Shown in pieces: positions 54,015 to 64,000 of a DNA stretch of 64,000 nt (position 1 is its first letter; the number at the start of each line of letters is the position of its first letter). The position numbers were made by a program, and so were the translations under genes. The DNA comes from Zeugodacus cucurbitae (Eukaryota > Arthropoda > Insecta > Diptera > Tephritidae), in the NCBI RefSeq assembly GCF_028554725.1, contig NC_071669.1:30122001-30186000 (forward strand). Reading direction: 5' to 3'. The notes below the pieces were generated by a model. That model worked only from the letters and a program-made list of their open reading frames with translations. It made no database searches and was not told the DNA's origin.

Positions 54015-54472
54015 ATGGAGGAATTACACATAAATAGCAAATTCTAGCTTATTTCAAATAATTTAAATTCTCTTTCATGTTACGATGGTAATAGAGAACC
54101 TGGACTTATAATAGAGAACCTGGACTTAGCCAATGAATATAGGCATGAACGAAAACAACAAAAATTTTTTAATTTGGCGATCAAGGAAACTATACCCTGT
54201 ATAGTCATAAATAAAAAATTGAAAAAAATTAATTTTATTGTAGATACTGGTGCTGAATTTAGCATAAGAAATCCTAAACTTTGCAATCCGAAATGGAGAA
54301 CAATATCACCTACTTTCAATATTAAACTTTTAAACAGAAATGTCTCAACAAACGTACGATGTAGCGTATCACTATTTAAAGAATTTCGAAAAGAAAATCA
54401 ATGTATCGATTTTATCGAATTACTTCGACGGTATTTTGGGAAACAATGTACTGCTTAGCTTAAACGCTATAG
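54015..54472 (+). pseudogene. Gypsy-group retroelement: protease region, part 1
   Basis: An ATG at 54015 opens a frame with an early stop. The segment FNLAIKETIPCIVINKKLKK leads into the aspartic-protease active site FIVDTGAEFSI (54236-54268). A frameshift near 54340 precedes LSNYFDGILGNNVLLSLNA (second protease motif I-L-G). A 20-bp phrase TAATAGAGAACCTGGACTTA is duplicated in tandem at 54088-54128. Interrupted at 54472 by the hAT transposon. Assigned to the gypsy group by motif only; described as an old relic. Confidence 0.72.
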
Positions 54473-57400
54473 TAGGGATGGAAAAGTCGACTCTGACTTT
54501 AGTCGAAAATCGATCTTTTATTAGAAATAATAGACTTTTTAGGATCGATTCAAGCTTGTCTTGAATCGATTAAAATCGACTTTTACTCGATGACTTTGAC
54601 AGTTGATGAATTAAGATAATCACTATAAGATTACTTTTAAAAGCACAATACAAAGTACAAAGTACCAATCGAAGCGTTTCTTTATAAATAGCTTCTTTCT
54701 GATTTTCTGATTGGTCTATAACAATATAATGTTTATATTGCCGCCGGTAATTGATGTAATTAACTTTTTAATATACGGTACATAGTATTGAACAATTCTT
54801 TATCATGGCTCCCAGTTTGATATGGGCCTATTGCACAAAAGTTAACAATGGCAGTAAAGTTAAGTGTGATTTATGTCATAAACAGTTTTTGTTTATTAAA
54901 AGCACATCAACAATGATGAAGCACTTACAATGTGCTCACAAGATTGCTCCTCCGTCATGTAATGAAAAACAAACTCAGAAAAGATTGAATGACAGTCACA
55001 ATGATTTCGAAGTTCAGCCTAAAAAAGTAAGTGCTTTTGAAGAACTTTTTAAAGTTTGTACATAAATTATTCCTCTCCACAGACAATTTAATTTTTTATA
55101 TTGATACTAACTTAATCATGTTTGTTCTTAGGTTTTAGTCGCTGTCGAATCATCTGTTCCATCGGTTGCTTTGGTATCTCAAACAAAATCATCTCTTCAA
55201 GAAAATACCACAGTACAATCTCAGGTCCAAGGTCCTATGGATCGTTGTATAAACAATGCTAATTCTTTTTCAGGTAGTAGTGAATTAAATTAGGAAACAA
55301 CGTTAATCTTATTAATTTCTTCTATCATACATTTTCATTGTTTCCTAGCTGGTGGACGTAGATATGATCAAGCTACCACAGCTCTTTTACGAATGATCGC
55401 TGTTGATAATATGCCTCTGTGTACCACAGAAAGACCAGGATTCAGAAAATTTATTAAAACACTGCAACCGTTGTATCACATACCCTGTGTGCCAACTATA
55501 ACTAATGCTATGAGTCGTAAATATCAAGATTTGTCGAATAAAATAAAACTTGAACTGCGACAGACTGAATCTGTGTGTCTTACTACTGATATCTGGACTC
55601 ACCAACACACAATGAAAAGCTATCTTGGCTTAACAGTTCACTATCTGAAAGGTCAGTTACTGATTTTATTTTCAAAAATCATTACATTCAGTTTTAACTT
55701 CAAATATCTAACTTTATTGACATATTAACCTTTCTTCACAGAAACTGAGATGAAGACTGTTGAGCTGGGCGCTTATCTCATGGAAGAGAGGAAAACAATA
55801 GAAAATTTGAGCTTGAAATTAAGAAATATATGCAATGACTGGGGTAAAACAGCAGTATTCGTTTCAGACGGGGGCGCAAACATCAAAGGAGCTATTAAAA
55901 GTGAGTTCGGCGATGGGAAACACATTTCATGTTTTGGACATGTAATAAATAATATTGGTCAGCGCCTTATCGAAGTTAATATTACTCCACCTGCATCTGA
56001 ATCTCGAAATCAAGTTTCCGACTTACCCGCTGATGAAAATGATGCTATTGACAATCTTGAAGACTTAATTACAGATCATACTGAGCAATCGTCATTGCGT
56101 GAGCTATTGTCAAAAGTTAAACAAATTGTCACATTCTCTCGACAAAGTGAAAGAGCGACTACAGAGCTGCTGAAATTACAGAAGGACAAGCCTGAAAATT
56201 CTCGTCTGAAATTAATTCAGGAAGTGCGAACGAGATGGAACTCCTGTTTTGAAATGGTTGACCGTTTCATTGTGCTTGCTGATCATGTCAGTAAAGTGCT
56301 TTTACAAGTGAAGATGGACAAATCTTCGAAAGCTAAGCCACCTAACATGATCACAGGTGAGGAAATCGATGCGTTAGTAGAAGTTCGTGACATCTTAAAA
56401 CCTCTCTAGCAAATAACTCTAGAGGTTTGTTTTGAGAAATGTGTAACATTGAGCAAGTGCATTCCTTTGATTTCAAGTCTTAGAAAAGTAAGTTCCCATT
56501 ATTAAACTAGCAAAGCTATTGCAATATTATCTTGTTTTGAATTTTTATTGTATGAATTGATTTTATATTTTACAGAAGATTGAAGAGTTAACGCCAGAAA
56601 CTTTAATTGGGCGACATTTGAAAAAGAGAATGGTTCAAGACATCGAAACAAAATACGGCAATATTGAATCCGTAAAACTGTACGCTTGTGCAACATTGGT
56701 TGATCCTCGTTATAAAAAGTTTGGTTTTCAAAGTATTCGGGATTCTGCACGAGCGGTAACTAATGTCGGTAGGTTGATTATGCAAACATTATTTGATTAT
56801 TTCTATGGTTTAGTTTAATCTTAATATAATTTTTTGTGTAGCTGATCTTGTCAAGACAGAACGAAAATTAGCATTGGCAGCAACGGTGGCAAATATTAAC
56901 CCTCAAGATGAGATATTAGCTATTCAAGGTCCGGAATCTCAGAAAACGAACGATGACAAAGATGATGTATGGTCTTATTTTGATAACACTGTGAGTTGTA
57001 GGTCCAATCTTGCAGATTCTGATGAGGCTGGAGGATTACCAATACAATTACGACAATATTTGACACGCCCGGCTGTCAATCAGAAACAAAATCCTAATCC
57101 GTTCACTGTGTGGGAAAGTATGAAATATGAATATCCGTATCTATGGAAAGTAGCTAAAAAGTACTTGCCAATAGTTGCAACGTCTGTACCCTGTGAGCGA
57201 TTATTTTCACATGCAGGACTTATCGCAAATCAGTTGAGGAGTCGCTTATCACCTCAGCATATTAATGAGCTAATATTTTTAAGATCAATCGGCGAAGAAA
57301 TGTGGTTTTCGTAGTTATTTATTTTTAAATGTTTTTTTTTTTTAATTAAAAAAAAAAAGCAATTTTATTATCCAATACCAAAATGTATGCAATGAAATCC

Positions 57401-57605
57401 TAAAATACTTTTTATAATATGTTAAAAACTAAAAAAATATTGATATATCTAATGAATTTCGTGTACGAGTTGCTTAATTTATAAAAAGTCAACTTAAGTC
57501 ACAAAAGTCGACTATCGGGGTTGATTAATTGACTTCCAGAATCGAAAAACTAGAAGTCAATTCCAAAGTCAAAAATCGATTCCGCTCGCGCTCTTTCCAT
57601 CCCTA
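54473..57605 (+). mobile_element. hAT transposon, 3.13 kb, with 8-bp target duplication
   Basis: Ends TAGGGATGGAAAAG (54473) and CTTTCCATCCCTA (57605), flanked by the exact 8-bp duplication CGCTATAG at 54465-54472 and 57606-57613. Both ~100-bp subterminal regions are packed with GTCGACTTTT/AATCGATT-type motifs in both orientations, likely transposase-binding repeats. Contains one transposase gene with five predicted introns. The host retroelement reading continues across it. Confidence 0.92.
54805..57314 (+). CDS. hAT transposase (ZBED-like), six exons, one internal stop
   Basis: Predicted exons 54805-55026, 55132-55273, 55349-55651, 55742-56487, 56576-56768 and 56842-57314. All borders are GT/AG, and they sum to 2,079 nt (692 codons plus stop). 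Exon 1 has a BED zinc finger (CDLCHKQF ... HLQCAH). Exon 3 has LTTDIWTHQH with the first catalytic aspartate. Exon 4 has VFVSDGGANIKGA (second) and EVRTRWNSCFEMV (R-W motif). Exon 6 has the dimerisation region KYLPIVATSVPCERLFSHAG and LSPQHINELIFLRS. The only lesion seen is an in-frame TAG at 56407-56409 between ILKPL and QITLE. The protein would cut and rejoin DNA at the element ends in the nucleus. Confidence 0.88.
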
Positions 57606-57613
57606 CGCTATAG

Positions 57614-58190
57614 TTAATTATAGAACTCGGAAGCTTGTTACAGACAATGCAACACTACCGATTTATTTTTGTGAAAAAGAAGAATACGAAGTACAGACAT
57701 ATTTCAAAAATGAAAATTTGCATGTACTTTTTTGTAAAAACGAATTATGAGACAGTGCACTTAATAGCACATTTGCAAAACATTTGAATTCAAGAAGTGA
57801 AGATTGCAAAACCGCAATGGTATTTAATAATGAAAATATACAAAACGATATTAGCGAAGAACAGGTATAAACTTGGTCCACAGACGGGACAGTTCACAGT
57901 ATACAAGAGGATAACTTAACATAAATTTTTACCACAGGAAAATCGGTTAATTATTACAAAAATCAAAACTATCTTAGTTATGGTCAAAACGAGAAGTTTT
58001 ATATAAAAATTGTACACAAAAAGTGTCAATCACATATCGTTGTAACAGAAAACTCAAATTTAAAAGTAATAATGCAAAAAGTACTTGTTGAAAAATTATA
58101 TATATATATATATATATATAGAAGTTCAGGCTGGTCAGACTGTCCCCATGCCAAATTTTCTTTTGAAAGGGCAGATAATATATTACTTCT
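57614..58190 (+). pseudogene. Gypsy-group retroelement: part 2, after the hAT insertion
   Basis: NYRTRKLVTDNATLPIYF continues the protease-linker reading of 54015-54472. The frame closes at 57750. Later stretches (e.g. YLSYGQNEKFYIKIVHKK near 57970) look coding but no RT, RNase H or integrase motif could be assigned. A (TA)n run lies at 58096-58120. Confidence 0.6.
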
Positions 58191-58194
58191 TTAA

Positions 58195-58926
58195 GGGGTT
58201 ATATACAGTTAGAATTTTCAAAAAATCGATTTTTTTATTTCATTTTCTTAATGTACATATATTTAAGAATACACACAGAAAATTTTATATCGCTCCGGTG
58301 AATATTTTCAAAGTTACAAGCAAATGAAAAATTTGAAAAGGCGTTTCAGAGTGCTTTTAAGTACAAGGTCCAAACTTTAAACGCGTTTTTCTCAAAATGG
58401 TGTTTTCAAAGTCGGTGACCGACATTACTCGAAAACGGCTGGACCGATTAGTCTCAAATTTTAACACGACCTTCTTAAATATATTTTTTAGTAATTAATC
58501 GTAGATTTTTTCTCTCCGATAAAAATTTTTTTTTATATAAACAATTTAAAGCCGAAATTTCGGTGAAAAAGCGATTTTTTTTTGTTGAGAAACCGCCATT
58601 TTGTCAAAAAATTTTATTTTGCTTATTCCTTCGATTAATTACTAGATTTAACATTATTTTAACGAAATCTATTTGGTTTTTTAATTTCGGATGATCCAGT
58701 TCCGAGATATAGTGGTCACCGCAAAACGTCTTTTTTGAGAGGAGCTCCTGGAGATCAGCTGTAGCTCTTTTTCAAATAAATATTTTTACTAAAACTAAGT
58801 CTTAAAATACAGTTAAAAGATACCATAATATGTGTATAAATTTTTGGATCAATAAATTAAATAGTTTTCTCAGAAAAAATTCTGGAAAATTCACTTTTTT
58901 TCGGCCGTCTAACTGTATATAACCCC
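58195..58926. mobile_element. TTAA-flanked element (732 bp)
   Basis: Ends GGGGTTATATACAGTTAGAA and (reversed) GGGGTTATATACAGTTAGAC, flanked by TTAA at 58191-58194 and 58927-58930. The match continues a few bases outside (CTTTAA/TTAAAG). No transposase frame. TTAA suggests a piggyBac-type target, but the terminal sequence is not one I recognise. Confidence 0.75.
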
Positions 58927-58930
58927 TTAA

Positions 58931-59264
58931 AGAGTCAAAACTACTTTGAGAGAGCTTAAGAATTTTTATTTTATTTTTGCTTCGTTTATTTATAATAGAG
59001 AGTGAATTTAATTTATTTGTTATTTTAATTTTATGGTTTGTTCGTCTAGGAAAAAGAGTATCTTTGATTTATAACATTATTTTAAATTTAGTTTTTGCTT
59101 TTGGTAAAATAATCTTGACGTCTCTCCCCTGGACGTCGAAAAGTAATAAAATATGTATAAAATAAGTATAAAGTGACCTTACGTGAAAAGGTAAATAAAG
59201 AGGACAAAAATCATAATACAGAGGTGTCATGAAAAAATCCAAAGTTTCTTTTTGGCCGTTTTCT
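58931..59264 (+). other. Unassigned; possibly 3' part of the interrupted retroelement
   Basis: The frame 58977-59165 is hydrophobic (FNLFVILILWFVRLGK, IILNLVFAFGKIILT) without recognised motifs. AT-rich sequence can give such frames by chance. Confidence 0.3.
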
Positions 59265-60058
59265 CTATGCATTTGAAACCTCTTATCGTAGAATCACCCA
59301 TGCATTATAAAGTGAACGAATCAGAAGAATTCAAAATTGAGTTACGGTTGTGAACGGACTTTCATTGAAATCGATCGAGTAGTCCTTGAGATATGGGTTT
59401 TTCAGCGCAGTTTCAGTGCAGCTTTTTTCTGATATTTTTTCGGTAAAATAAATTTTTCTGGCGTTTTTCGTTAATGAGTTAACCCACTTTTAGTCATTTT
59501 CAACCTAACCTTTGTATGGGAGGTGGGCGTCGTTATTATCCGAATTTTTTCATTTTTGGACTGCAAAAAGTTTGATTTATACAGTTTTTTTGGTTTGCAA
59601 GATATATACAAAAAACCCATTCGGGGCGATGTCACGCCCACTTTTCAAAACAAATTACATCCAAATGTGCCCATCTATAATGTGATCCTATGTTCCAAAT
59701 TGTGCATAACTTTATTAATGGCTTAGTTATGACACTGTATAGGTTTTCGGTTTTCGCCATTTTGGGGGCATGGCAGTTGCAGATTTTGCCCAATTTCGAA
59801 AGCAACCTCCTCAGGGTGCCAAGGAATATGTGTTCCAAGTTTCATTAAGATATCTTAATTTTACTCAAGTCATCGCTTGCACGGACATACGGACAAACGG
59901 ACAGACGAACGGACAGACAGGATTTCAATTCCAATCGTCACCCTGATCATTTATATATATATATAACCCCATATCAAACTCGTTTATTTCTTGGTGACAC
60001 AAACCACCGATATGTGAACAAAACTATAATACTCTATGCAACATGTTGCGAGAGTATA
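59265..60058 (-). repeat. DINE-like repeat, 5' two-thirds
   Basis: Reversed element from the GTTACGGTTGTGAACGGAC block through GGGAGGTGGGCGTCGTTATT, the CGGACATACGGACAAACGGA run and CCGATATGTGAACAAAACTA to ATGTTGCGAGAGTATAATTA. Lacks the 3' hairpin end. Confidence 0.8.
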
Positions 60059-60104
60059 ATTATAGAATTTCAAGGCGTAATGTTAATAATTTTATTAAAA
60101 AAAT

Positions 60105-60240
60105 GAAGAAACCTGCGCGCAAACTGTCTCACAAAAACCCACAATAAGGTTAATCTTGCAGCTGCATCAACTCAGCGTATTGAAGTAAAAGTCAATACAC
60201 TGATCAGGAGATTAAAAAAAAATTGCATGAAACCCCAAAT
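60105..60240 (+). pseudogene. Possible Tc1-like transposase fragment
   Basis: Across frames: KPARKLSHKNP then AAASTQRIEVKVNTLIRRLK, similar in layout to the Tc1 relic at 4870-5030 (NPTISPVNIAAAWNQHIART). Short and eroded. Confidence 0.42.
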
Positions 60241-61214
60241 TGTGCACAAAATTGTGGCTACAATATGGGAATACACGCTTTAAATGTCACAATTAAATTA
60301 ATTATTATATTAAAGATAACTCCTTTTTGGCTCAAAATAGTTTCAGGAATCAGAAAGTAACATAACAATTTACACAGTTACATTGCAAAATAATCGTTGA
60401 TTTTAATATATCTTTAAATTGGCGTTAATAAAAACTAAGTGTGCCACCGTTCTTCGCAATAACATCCAGCATTAAGACCCAAACGTATCTTTTAAATAAA
60501 AGATAATAATTTTTATGATGAAGCTCGATGTATGGTTATCAGACTCGTTTACTCAAAGCCTCGGGGACCGAATTTCCATCTGTGAATCGCTGCTTAACTC
60601 AACAAAATCGATAAATTCCTTAAGCATATGGTTACTGTTAATGAAACGAGGTTCACTAACATCAAGCGAAAACTGTCGTAGTAGCATAGCGGTGAGATGA
60701 CAGTTAGAAAGGTTTTGCTGTGCGTTTCAAATTCAATAATTTACTTTGAGCTATCTCCTTATGGGCAAACTTAAATCGAACTTGAACTGTCACCAATGGG
60801 ATCGTTTGAAGTAAGCAATAGCCCAAAAGCGGTCAACTTTTGTCAAAAGGAGAATAGGAAAACGCCAGGCTACACATTTCGATAGTTACTCGATAGAAGC
60901 ACCAGGATCTTCTTTATGAGGTTCATTTGCATTAAAACATTGCATTGTATTCAAGAAAGGAACATGGCATAGCTGATGCGCAAAAAAGCGCACATACTTT
61001 TTTATCCAAGACTAATTCTATGTTAGATTTCGAGACTGAATACTAACAATATTGTTGATGCTGGTTCCAAGGTATACGATATATATCTCACATAATACGC
61101 TCGATATGTGATATTGTTAATCTACCGTCTTGAATGCCAGGACTCGGTGATGAAGCCTCTCTCTCTCACCACAAATCCTATCTCAAAATTGCGCTCCTTT
61201 GTATGACCTCTGCA
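60241..61214. other. Unassigned non-coding sequence
   Basis: No gene motif or clear repeat. A reversed line near 60435-60490 might be further Tc1 relic, too weak to call. Confidence 0.3.
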
Positions 61215-61325
61215 GTAGACCTTACAAAGAACCGTCCTTGTCCCGTCCATCGAACCGCTTGGAAGTTTCTTTTTCACCTTTGCTCGTCTCTAATCGGCTG
61301 TATGTTGGCTACACAGAGAATATAG
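61215..61325 (-). mobile_element. RTE LINE fragment, minus, with 5' UTR joined to endonuclease
   Basis: Reading minus: CTCTGTGTAGCCAACATACA, GACGAGCAAAGGTGAAAAAG (5' UTR) then directly CGATGGACGGGACAAGGACG, which is the endonuclease V-R-W-T-G-Q-G coding region (6000-6018). About 240 bp of UTR and N-terminal coding sequence are skipped. Confidence 0.68.
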
Positions 61326-61699
61326 GTATATTTGTTCCTGCGAGGTAAATAAGGCTACAGTGAAACAATTCCAACCATTTCTGTCACATGCCATTCGCTT
61401 TATTTCGCCCCAACTTTTTCCTGTATGTCTGAGGTCAGCGTCCAAATGTATTCTCCATGCATGAGTAGGGGGCTTAGATTACATTAGATTTATTGGAGGA
61501 TCGCACTGCGACCTACGGTCTATTGTGACCTCTCCTATTTATCACAGAATACCGTCCAATCCTGTAGCTCTAAGAAGAGTAGCGGACTTACTTTGTATTG
61601 CGATGCGAATAAAATATTGTTCACACTCGCAAGAAAGGTACAATGTAGTGCGATTTCCCTTTCGCATTTGTAGTTCTCTATAATTCGAATTTATATTTT
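61326..61699. other. Unassigned sequence
   Basis: CTTAGATTACATTAGATTTA and TTGGAGGATCGCACTGCGAC look repeat-like, but no second copy exists in the window. Confidence 0.3.
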
Positions 61700-61845
61700 T
61701 ATACTCTCGCAACAAAACTTGCTAAAGAGAGTATTATAGTTTTGTCCACATAACGGTTGTTTGTAAGTCCTAAAACTAAACGAGTTAGATTTAAGGTTAT
61801 ATATACCAAAGTGATCAGGGTGACGAGTAAAGTTCAAATCCGGAT

Positions 61846-61876
<31 letters not shown>

Positions 61877-63034
61877 CGTGCAAGCTGTAACTTGAGTAAA
61901 AATTGAGATATCTTAATGAAACTTGGAACACATAAAAAGGTTAAGTTCGAAGATGGGCGAAATCGGACCATTGCCACGCCCACAAAATGGCGAAAACCAA
62001 AAACACATAAAGTATCATAACTAAGCTAATTTGGAACAAAGGATCACACTAAGAAGGGGCATATTTGGATGTAACTTTTTTGGGAAAATGGGCGTGGCCC
62101 CGCCCCCAAATCGGTTATTTGTATATAACTCGCAAACCAATAAAGCTATATAAACCAAAATTTCTGCAGTCGGTTCTCTTACGTACCCCACCACACACCA
62201 TGAAAATAGTTCAAATCGGATAATAACCACGCCCACCTCCCATACAAAGGTTAGGTTGAAAATTACTAAAAGTGGGTTAACTCACTAACGAAAAACGTCA
62301 GAAACACTAAATTTCACAGAAATAATAGCAGAAGGAAGCTGCACTCATATTTTTTTACAAAATAAAAAATGGGCATCGCCTACTTATGGGTCAAAAACCA
62401 TATCTCAGTAACTACTCGACAGATTTCAATGAAATTCGGTGTATAATATTTTCTTGACACCTTGATAACACGGATAAAAAATGGGCGAAATCGGTTCACA
62501 ACCACGACTACTTTCCTTATAACTCAATTTTGAATTCCATCTGATTCCTTCACTTTATAATATATACATAAGGAACCAATGAAGATAGCGGAATAAAACT
62601 TTACACAAATAGTGCATATCATCTCTGGCTTCACTTGTGAAAAAATTGTCGAAAACGAACTATAACTTTTCAAGGTCCCAGATATCTAATATTTTAACTC
62701 TGCTCCTAAGGGTAAATTTTAACTGAAAATATGGGTAAATCTCTCAGATAATTTAATGTAATTCAGAAGAAATTGTTTTCTTCTAATAGTGTGACTCTGT
62801 TTGTTAAAATCTGGTAATAACTTCCCCTAGCTCCCATATATCTAATTATAGCCCTGCTGGTGAAAATGAATGAAATCGGTTCAGGAATGACCTCAGCCCT
62901 CATATACTATATGTAAGGATTTTCGTTATTCTATGAAACTTTATGCCGAATTTAATAAAATTTCATCAATAACTTGCGAGTGTATAAAATGCTCGGTTGC
63001 ACCCGAACTTGGAACGGCTAAGTTCGTTTCTTGT
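61700..63034 (+). repeat. DINE-like repeat, most complete copy (1.34 kb)
   Basis: 5' hairpin TATACTCTCGCAACAAAACTTG...GAGAGTAT; ACATAACGGTTGTTTGTAAG; AAAGTGATCAGGGTGACGAG; GTCTGTCTGTCCGTCCGTCC; repeated short phrases GGGCGTGGCCCCGCCCCC, AACCACGCCCACCTCCCATA, TTACTAAAAGTGGGTTAACT; 3' end TTGCGAGTGTATAAAATGCT and the hairpin CTCGGTTGCACCCGAAC. The last ~25 bp differ from other copies (GGAACGGCTAAGTTCGTTTC). No open frame of significance. Confidence 0.87.
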
Positions 63035-63119
63035 TTTTTTCTTGCTGCAAGAACGAAGCTATCGCAGCACATACAATATGTAAGTATGTATTATTAATTT
63101 ACATAGATAAAAAGTCTCA

Positions 63120-63886
63120 TCAAACAACTACGGAAGGGCTAATTGCGGAGGTAACCGAACACTTTATACTCTCGCAGTTTATTTATTTAATTTTATTAAG
63201 ATAGCACTCAAATTGACCCATATATTCATATAAATAGTATTTGGGGCCGACGTAATTTCTGGTTCGATTTCACACATTCTGGCCACAAAGCTTTATTATA
63301 TCCAAGATTATACGGTCACTTAATTTTGATAAGATATCTCTCACAATATCTCAGCATCTCTTTATAGTACCAAGAAACACGTGTATCAATTTTCATTAAG
63401 ATATCTCAATTATAACTCAAGTTATCGTTCGTACGGACATACGGACGGACAGAAAATGATTTCCTCTTAATTAAATTGAGATATCTGAGAGATTTATCGA
63501 TATTTTCGGTGAAAAATCACCATAAGGCACGGAGTTCTTCATATTCCATATCCGGGGCATTGAAAAGTTATAGTCCGATTTCGGCAACTTTTCACGAGTG
63601 ATGTCGCGGATCATATACAGTATTTGTGTACAGTTTTATTTCGCTATCTTCATTGGTTCCTTATGTATACCTTATAAAGTGAAGAAATCAGATGGACTTC
63701 AAAATAGAGTTATATGGGAAGTTGTCATGGTTGTGAACCGATTTCTTCCATTTTCCAAGAAATTGAAATCTGTCGAGTAGTTCCTGAGATATGGTTTTTG
63801 ACCCATAAGTGGGCGATGCCACTCCCATTTTCCATTTTGTAAAAAAAATCTGACTGCAGCTTCCTTCTGCGTTTTTCGTTAGTGAG
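63120..63886 (-). repeat. DINE-like repeat, 3' two-thirds, truncated
   Basis: Reversed 3' end (GGAAGGGCTAATTGCGGAGG, AACCGAACACTTTATACTCT) through ATTTCCTCTTAATTAAATTG to CTTCCTTCTGCGTTTTTCGT. It stops at GTTAGTGAG where a T run begins; intact copies continue TTAACCCACTTTTAG. Confidence 0.8.
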
Positions 63887-64000
63887 TTTTTTTTTTCAAT
63901 ATTTCTTTATTTATTGAATCTGCTTTGTTTAAAGCCTAACAATAAGTATTAAAATCTTAAATCTATTTACAACTAAGTAAGCTCAAGAATGTGTTTGAGC
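63887..64000 (-). mobile_element. Probable 3' end of a poly(A) LINE running off the window
   Basis: The plus strand shows T10 directly after the truncated DINE-like repeat. On the minus strand this is a terminal A run preceded by AATAAATAAAG, a poly(A)-signal-like sequence about 15 bp upstream. This is the expected look of a Jockey- or I-type LINE 3' end inserted in the repeat. The body lies beyond position 64000. Confidence 0.5.

Noticed and set aside
54080..54319. Minus-strand ORF opposite the protease region
   Set aside because: Shadow of the plus-strand coding sequence, which shows the D-T-G active-site motif.

Overview
This is a eukaryotic, AT-rich window that looks like repeat-loaded intronic DNA of a higher dipteran, most likely a tephritid fruit fly. 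That placement is inference. It rests on insect-type non-LTR, LTR, hAT, Tc1, Tigger, Harbinger-like and Helitron relics, and on a very abundant repeat with TATACTCTCGCAAC termini and GTCTGTCCGTCCG runs that resembles the DINE-1/Helentron-associated repeats of flies. No bacterial features, rRNA, tRNA or CRISPR arrays were seen.

Host gene. Two short minus-strand segments are convincing exons of one immunoglobulin-superfamily gene: 48140-47937 and 16810-16635. Both have consensus splice sites. Their phases match, and the splice would rebuild the D-x-G-x-Y-x-C end of an Ig domain and then start a second Ig domain. The 31.1 kb between them would be one intron, and the rest of the window would be flanking introns of the same gene.

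Layout, left to right. 1-3.4 kb: minus-strand Jockey-like LINE with ORF1 (zinc knuckles) and a damaged ORF2. 3.6-4.3 kb: DINE-like repeat. 4.4-8.9 kb: Tc1-type transposon with IR/DR ends, split by an RTE LINE (5.6-8.7 kb). 8.9-9.9 kb: hAT relic. 10.1-12.4 kb: cluster of DINE-like repeats including one with its 5' half inverted. 12.7 kb: perfect palindromic MITE. 13.5-16.0 and 17.6-18.5 kb: two more RTE copies. 18.7-21.0 kb: Tigger/pogo-type transposon holding a 52-bp RTE tail with a 13-bp target-site duplication. 21.2-22.2 kb: Helitron with a tandem duplication. 22.7 kb: mariner-type MITE. 24-27 kb: Ty3/Gypsy relic. 27.35-29.3 kb: Helitron helicase. 29.5-30.1 kb: inverted-repeat element with a minisatellite core. 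33-35.7 kb: Helitron, hAT and two TTA-flanked MITEs. 35.9-37.8 kb: Ty1/Copia relic split by a hAT MITE. 37.8-39.4 kb: Helitron and a TTAA MITE. 39.4-41.5 kb: second Gypsy copy. 41.6-46.2 kb: Jockey RT fragment, hAT fragment, and a second Jockey element split by a full DINE-like repeat. 47.6-51.3 kb: RTE fragments and Helitrons around the Ig exon. 52.6-59.2 kb: LTR-retroelement relic holding a nearly intact, intron-bearing hAT transposon and a TTAA MITE. 59.3-64 kb: DINE-like repeats and fragments, ending in the probable 3' tail of a LINE that runs off the edge.

Almost every mobile-element gene is broken. The exception is the hAT transposase at 54805-57314: its six predicted exons total 2,079 nt in a single frame with one internal TAG, flanked by matching ends and an 8-bp duplication. 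Nesting gives relative ages for several families. All calls come from reading the sequence and the ORF translations; no database search was possible.
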